In this document: positions 7,274 through 8,623 of the stretch, one piece after another
Numbering within the stretch: position 1 is the stretch's first letter
Layout: each line of letters begins with the position of its first letter
DNA from: Bacteroidia bacterium
GTDB taxonomy: Bacteria; Bacteroidota; Bacteroidia; UKL13-3
Direction of reading: 5' to 3'
Assembly (NCBI GenBank): GCA_019454865.1
Contig: JACFNJ010000112.1
Location: forward strand, 1-8,623
Length of the DNA stretch: 8,623 bases
The notes under the pieces: model-generated
Databases searched by the model: none
Seen by the model: the letters and a program-made list of their open reading frames with translations, nothing else
What the model was told of the DNA's origin: nothing
Position numbers and translations under genes: made by a program

Positions 7274-8434
7274 ATGGAGAAAGAATTGGAATTAACCATT
7301 GTTATGCCTTGCTTAAATGAGGCAGAAACATTAAAAACATGTATTGATAAGGCATTTAAATACTTAAAAGATAATGGTGTTTCTGGTGAAGTAGTAATAG
7401 GCGATAACGGAAGTACGGATGGTTCACAACAAATTGCCAAAGATTGTGGAGCACGTGTAATAGATATTCCACGAAAAGGATATGGAAGTGCTTTGATGGG
7501 AGCAATACAAGCAGCAAAAGGGAAATACGTTATAATGGGGGATAGCGATGATAGTTATGATTTTAGTAATTTAAATCCTTTTGTTGAGAAATTAAGAGAA
7601 GGCTATGATTTGGTAATGGGAAACCGCTTTAAAGGTGGTATTGCTAAAGGTGCAATGCCATTTCTTCATTATTATCTTGGCAATCCGGTACTTTCCTTTA
7701 TCGGTAAATTATTTTTCGGAAAAGGAATTAATGATTTTCATTGTGGTCTTCGAGGCTTTAGACAAGACATTGTTGATTTGCTAAATTTACAAACTACCGG
7801 AATGGAGTTTGCAAGCGAAATGGTTGTAAAATCTCAAATTAATAAATTAAAAATAACTGAAGTTCCTACTACTCTTTCTCCGGATGGAAGATCACGTCCT
7901 CCTCATTTACGTACATGGCGTGATGGATGGCGTCACTTGAGGTTTTTATTACTTTATAGTCCAAGATGGCTGTTTTTAATTCCCGGAATTACACTTATGA
8001 TTATCGGATTAATATTATTTGTTATGATAATAAAAGGTCCGGTTCAGTTATTGAATATTTATTTTGATACAAACACGTTGCTTTATTCCGGTGCATTTGT
8101 TGTTATCGGATATCAAGCTGTAAACTTTGCAATTTTTACCAGAATTTATGCTATTCAACAAGGGTTTCTTCCCAAAAAATATGCATTAGATAGATTATAT
8201 AATTTTATATCATTAGAAACCGGATTAGTAGTAGGAATTTTGGTTACATTGGGTGGATTAGTTGGTTCGGTTTATTCCTTATACCTATGGGATTTACAAG
8301 AGTTTGGTCAGTTGGATTATTCCAGCATTTTACGAATTGTAATACCATCGGTAATTGCAATTATGCTTGGCTTGCAAACTGTTTTCTCAAGTTTCTTTTT
8401 AAGTTTCTTGGGGTTAAATCAAAAGAAAAATTAG
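7274..8434 (+). CDS. Membrane-anchored family 2 glycosyltransferase, polyprenyl-phosphate-sugar synthase type
   Basis: Enzymes of this kind transfer a sugar from a nucleotide donor to a lipid carrier such as polyprenyl phosphate on the cytoplasmic face of the membrane. The 386 residues open with a GT2 domain: LTIVMPCLNEAETL (7-20), GDNGSTDGS (43-51), a metal-binding DSDD (90-93) after the YVIMG strand, and NRFKGGIAKGAMPFLHYYLG (117-136). NDFHCGLRGFR (153-163), TGMEFASEMVVKS (175-187) and SPDGRSRPPHLRTWRDGWRH (202-221) follow. These blocks are characteristic of a bacterial and archaeal group often annotated as dolichol-P-glucose or dolichyl-phosphate-mannose synthase-like. Four hydrophobic segments follow at about 231-253, 269-291, 315-338 and 353-380, so the protein is anchored by its C-terminal part. 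Donor sugar and acceptor lipid are not determinable. It lies six bases after the methyltransferase and 14 bases before the next gene. Confidence 0.9.
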   Translation: MEKELELTIVMPCLNEAETLKTCIDKAFKYLKDNGVSGEVVIGDNGSTDGSQQIAKDCGARVIDIPRKGYGSALMGAIQAAKGKYVIMGDSDDSYDFSNLNPFVEKLREGYDLVMGNRFKGGIAKGAMPFLHYYLGNPVLSFIGKLFFGKGINDFHCGLRGFRQDIVDLLNLQTTGMEFASEMVVKSQINKLKITEVPTTLSPDGRSRPPHLRTWRDGWRHLRFLLLYSPRWLFLIPGITLMIIGLILFVMIIKGPVQLLNIYFDTNTLLYSGAFVVIGYQAVNFAIFTRIYAIQQGFLPKKYALDRLYNFISLETGLVVGILVTLGGLVGSVYSLYLWDLQEFGQLDYSSILRIVIPSVIAIMLGLQTVFSSFFLSFLGLNQKKN

Positions 8435-8448
8435 CGATTTAAATACGT

Positions 8449-8623
8449 ATGCAAAAAACATTAGTAGAAAATAGAGTAACTTTATTATTACCGATAGCTA
8501 ATTCAGCGAAGAATGAAAACTATGAAAAATTATTTCAAGCTATAAGTAAAGGGAAATCAGATATTGAGTGTATCCTTATTCTATCCGGTAATCAAACTAA
8601 AACCGAAGAGTTTAAAAAGGGTA
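8449..8623 (+). CDS. N-terminal fragment of an unidentified protein, possibly glycosyltransferase-like
   Basis: From the ATG at 8449, 14 bases after the glycosyltransferase stop, 58 codons stay open to the window edge; the 3' end is missing. The product begins MQKTLVENRVTLLLPIANSA, then a helix-like stretch (NENYEKLFQAISKGK) and a hydrophobic strand (IECILILSG). The strand-helix-strand order with 'VTLLLPIAN' resembles the opening of a family 2 glycosyltransferase ('vsviiPvyN'). However, the aspartates expected after the second strand (DDGS-like) are replaced by LSGNQT, so the similarity is weak and may be misleading. The close spacing and same strand suggest it belongs to the methyltransferase-glycosyltransferase operon. 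No function is assigned. Confidence 0.6.
   Translation, partial: MQKTLVENRVTLLLPIANSAKNENYEKLFQAISKGKSDIECILILSGNQTKTEEFKKG

Noticed and set aside
6806..7440. Minus-strand frames opposite the methyltransferase and the start of the glycosyltransferase
   Set aside because: Both are antisense to well-supported genes and show no domain or start context of their own.
1..8623. Defence system, prophage, insertion sequence or CRISPR array
   Set aside because: No transposase, integrase, nuclease, repeat-spacer pattern or terminal inverted repeat is present; all sizeable frames are explained by housekeeping or envelope-type genes.

Overview
The window is an ordinary chromosomal segment from a member of the Bacteroidota. 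The evidence is AT-rich DNA, no convincing Shine-Dalgarno sequences ahead of the starts, a TAnnTTTG-type promoter box ahead of the helicase gene, and signal peptides ending in LHAQ. One exported protein also begins with the 'GNWS..ANWSPSGVPAANDIIVI' type of N-terminus common in large Bacteroidota surface proteins. I cannot place it below phylum.

Left half, minus strand (read right to left): a signal-less M61-family peptidase (4390 to 2933) is followed after 49 bases by an exported M1-family zinc aminopeptidase (start refined to 2883, end 442). After a further 171 bases comes the 5' end of a gene for a large exported protein (270 to 1), which is cut by the window edge. The bases from 271 to 441 hold a weak promoter-like box and short weak palindromes, but no gene and no clear terminator.

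Centre: a 258-base divergent region (4391-4648) separates the M61 gene from a plus-strand DEAD-box RNA helicase of the DeaD/CsdA type (4649-6454, TTG start). The helicase has a Bacteroidota-type promoter box 25 bases upstream of its start and a strong rho-independent terminator behind it (6477-6517). The helicase is therefore probably a single-gene unit. I see no further gene in 4391-4648 or 6455-6652.

Right half, plus strand: a small class I SAM-dependent methyltransferase (6653-7267), a membrane-anchored family 2 glycosyltransferase of the polyprenyl-phosphate-sugar-synthase type (7274-8434), and the first 58 codons of a further gene (8449 to the window edge) are spaced by 6 and 14 bases. 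They look like one operon for lipid-linked or envelope glycan synthesis, though no substrate can be read from the sequence.

No mobile element, CRISPR array, tRNA, rRNA or phage gene is visible, and I find no convincing undescribed system. The points most worth a second look are the M61 peptidase lacking its usual C-terminal PDZ domain, the TTG start of the helicase, and the unidentified third gene of the right-hand operon.
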